Positions 5,837-6,353 of a stretch of 6,353 nt of DNA are shown piece by piece. The notes beneath the pieces were generated by a model. That model was not told the DNA's origin. It searched no databases and was given only the letters and a program-made list of their open reading frames with translations. This DNA is from an uncultured Planctomycetaceae bacterium (GTDB lineage: Bacteria; Planctomycetota; Planctomycetia; Pirellulales; UBA1268): assembly GCA_903949225.1 (NCBI GenBank), contig CAJAYZ010000227.1, forward strand, positions 1 to 6,353, given 5' to 3'. Both the position numbers and the translations under genes were made by a program. Every line of letters starts with the position of its first letter. Within the stretch, counting starts at the first letter, position 1.

Positions 5837-6353
5837 ATGCGATTCATGTGGCTTTTGTGTCTGCTGTCGGCGCTGGGAAGCGCCGCGCTGCTGGCGGCTG
5901 ATCCGCCGGGAGCGGCGATCCCCGATGCCCAGGGAGGCAAGCCGATCGCCGCCGAGCGGCTCGAACTCCAGGCCCTCGGTGGGGAAAGCGTTTCCTTTGC
6001 CGATCTCCTCGGGGCCGATGGTCGGGCGGTCTGCTTTGCCTTCCTCCATCCCTCCTGTCCGCTCGCCCAGGACTACGCGCCGGTGCTCGGGCAACTCGCG
6101 GAGGAGTTCACTGACGAAGGGATCCGCTTCGTCGGGGTGGTGTGTGAGGTCGACGCCCCCGAGGAGATCGAGGCCTATCGCCGCGACTTCAAGATCCCCT
6201 TTCCGATCGATCTCGACAGCGACTTCCGGCTGGCCGAAGCGCTCGATGTGAGTGTCACCCCGGAGGTGGTGCTTGTCGATGGCGAAAGACGCGTGCGGTA
6301 TGCCGGCAGGATCGACGACCGCTACAAGATCCGTGGCGTGATGTCGCCGGGGA
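5837..6353 (+). CDS. secreted redoxin/thioredoxin-fold protein (3' truncated by window)
   Basis: The frame stays open to the window edge, giving 172 codons; perhaps a few dozen or more residues are missing. Residues 1-21 (MRFMWLLCLLSALG, then SAALLAA) form a signal peptide, probably cleaved by signal peptidase I; there is no lipobox at the cleavage region. The AhpC/TSA-redoxin fold follows: a strand at about 64-70 (AVCFAFL), HPSCPLAQDY with the active-site-like C74, GIRFVGVVCEV, IPFPIDLDSD, the cis-Pro loop VTPEVVLVD (P142) and RYAGRIDDRYKIRG. The position that is the second Cys in a thioredoxin CxxC is Ala77, so this is not a classical disulfide reductase. The SCPLA motif and the RIDDRY tail resemble a redoxin subtype common in planctomycetes. 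It may act on peroxide or thiols, or serve in cytochrome or copper-site assembly; the role is not known. It starts 41 bp after the TIM-barrel gene on the same strand and may be the last visible gene of that operon. Confidence 0.85.
   Translation, partial: MRFMWLLCLLSALGSAALLAADPPGAAIPDAQGGKPIAAERLELQALGGESVSFADLLGADGRAVCFAFLHPSCPLAQDYAPVLGQLAEEFTDEGIRFVGVVCEVDAPEEIEAYRRDFKIPFPIDLDSDFRLAEALDVSVTPEVVLVDGERRVRYAGRIDDRYKIRGVMSPG

Noticed and set aside
5925..6251. Plus-strand frame of 108 codons inside the redoxin region
   Set aside because: The Ser/Pro/Arg-rich product has no family features, and the frame beginning at 5837 gives a clear signal peptide and redoxin fold.

Overview
The window reads as a GC-rich chromosomal segment of a member of the Planctomycetota. 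No 16S or other phylogenetic marker is present, so this rests on gene content. The main clue is the side-by-side pair of a PSCyt1/PSCyt2 (DUF1549)/DUF1553 c-type cytochrome-like protein and a DUF1501 protein. This pairing is a hallmark of planctomycetes and is found in many copies in their genomes. The secreted redoxin at the right end also resembles a subtype common in that phylum. A Pirellulales-like origin is plausible, but the sequence does not prove it.

Layout, all on the + strand: (1) bases 2-343 are the 3' end of a Kup-family potassium transporter gene. (2) A 66-bp gap holds a possible bulged hairpin and a Shine-Dalgarno sequence. (3) Bases 410-3406 encode a 998-residue exported protein with two CxxCH haem-binding motifs and a beta-sandwich-like module apparently embedded in the DUF1553 region. 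(4) Bases 3424-4890 encode a Tat-type exported DUF1501 protein, 17 bp downstream. (5) Bases 4887-5795 encode a sugar phosphate isomerase/epimerase-like TIM-barrel protein whose start codon overlaps the previous stop (ATGA). (6) Bases 5837-6353 are the 5' part of a secreted redoxin/thioredoxin-fold protein that runs off the window.

Genes 3 to 5, and probably 6, look like one transcription unit: same strand, gaps of 17, -4 and 41 bp, and a recognisable ribosome binding site before each start. Kup looks like an unrelated neighbour. The DUF1549/DUF1553 and DUF1501 proteins would act outside the cytoplasmic membrane, the first exported by Sec and the second by Tat. The TIM-barrel protein has no signal peptide and should be cytoplasmic. 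A reasonable but unproven reading is an extracytoplasmic step on a carbohydrate-like substrate with haem-dependent electron transfer, coupled to cytoplasmic isomerisation or epimerisation of the product. No RNA gene, mobile element, CRISPR array or clear intrinsic terminator was seen.
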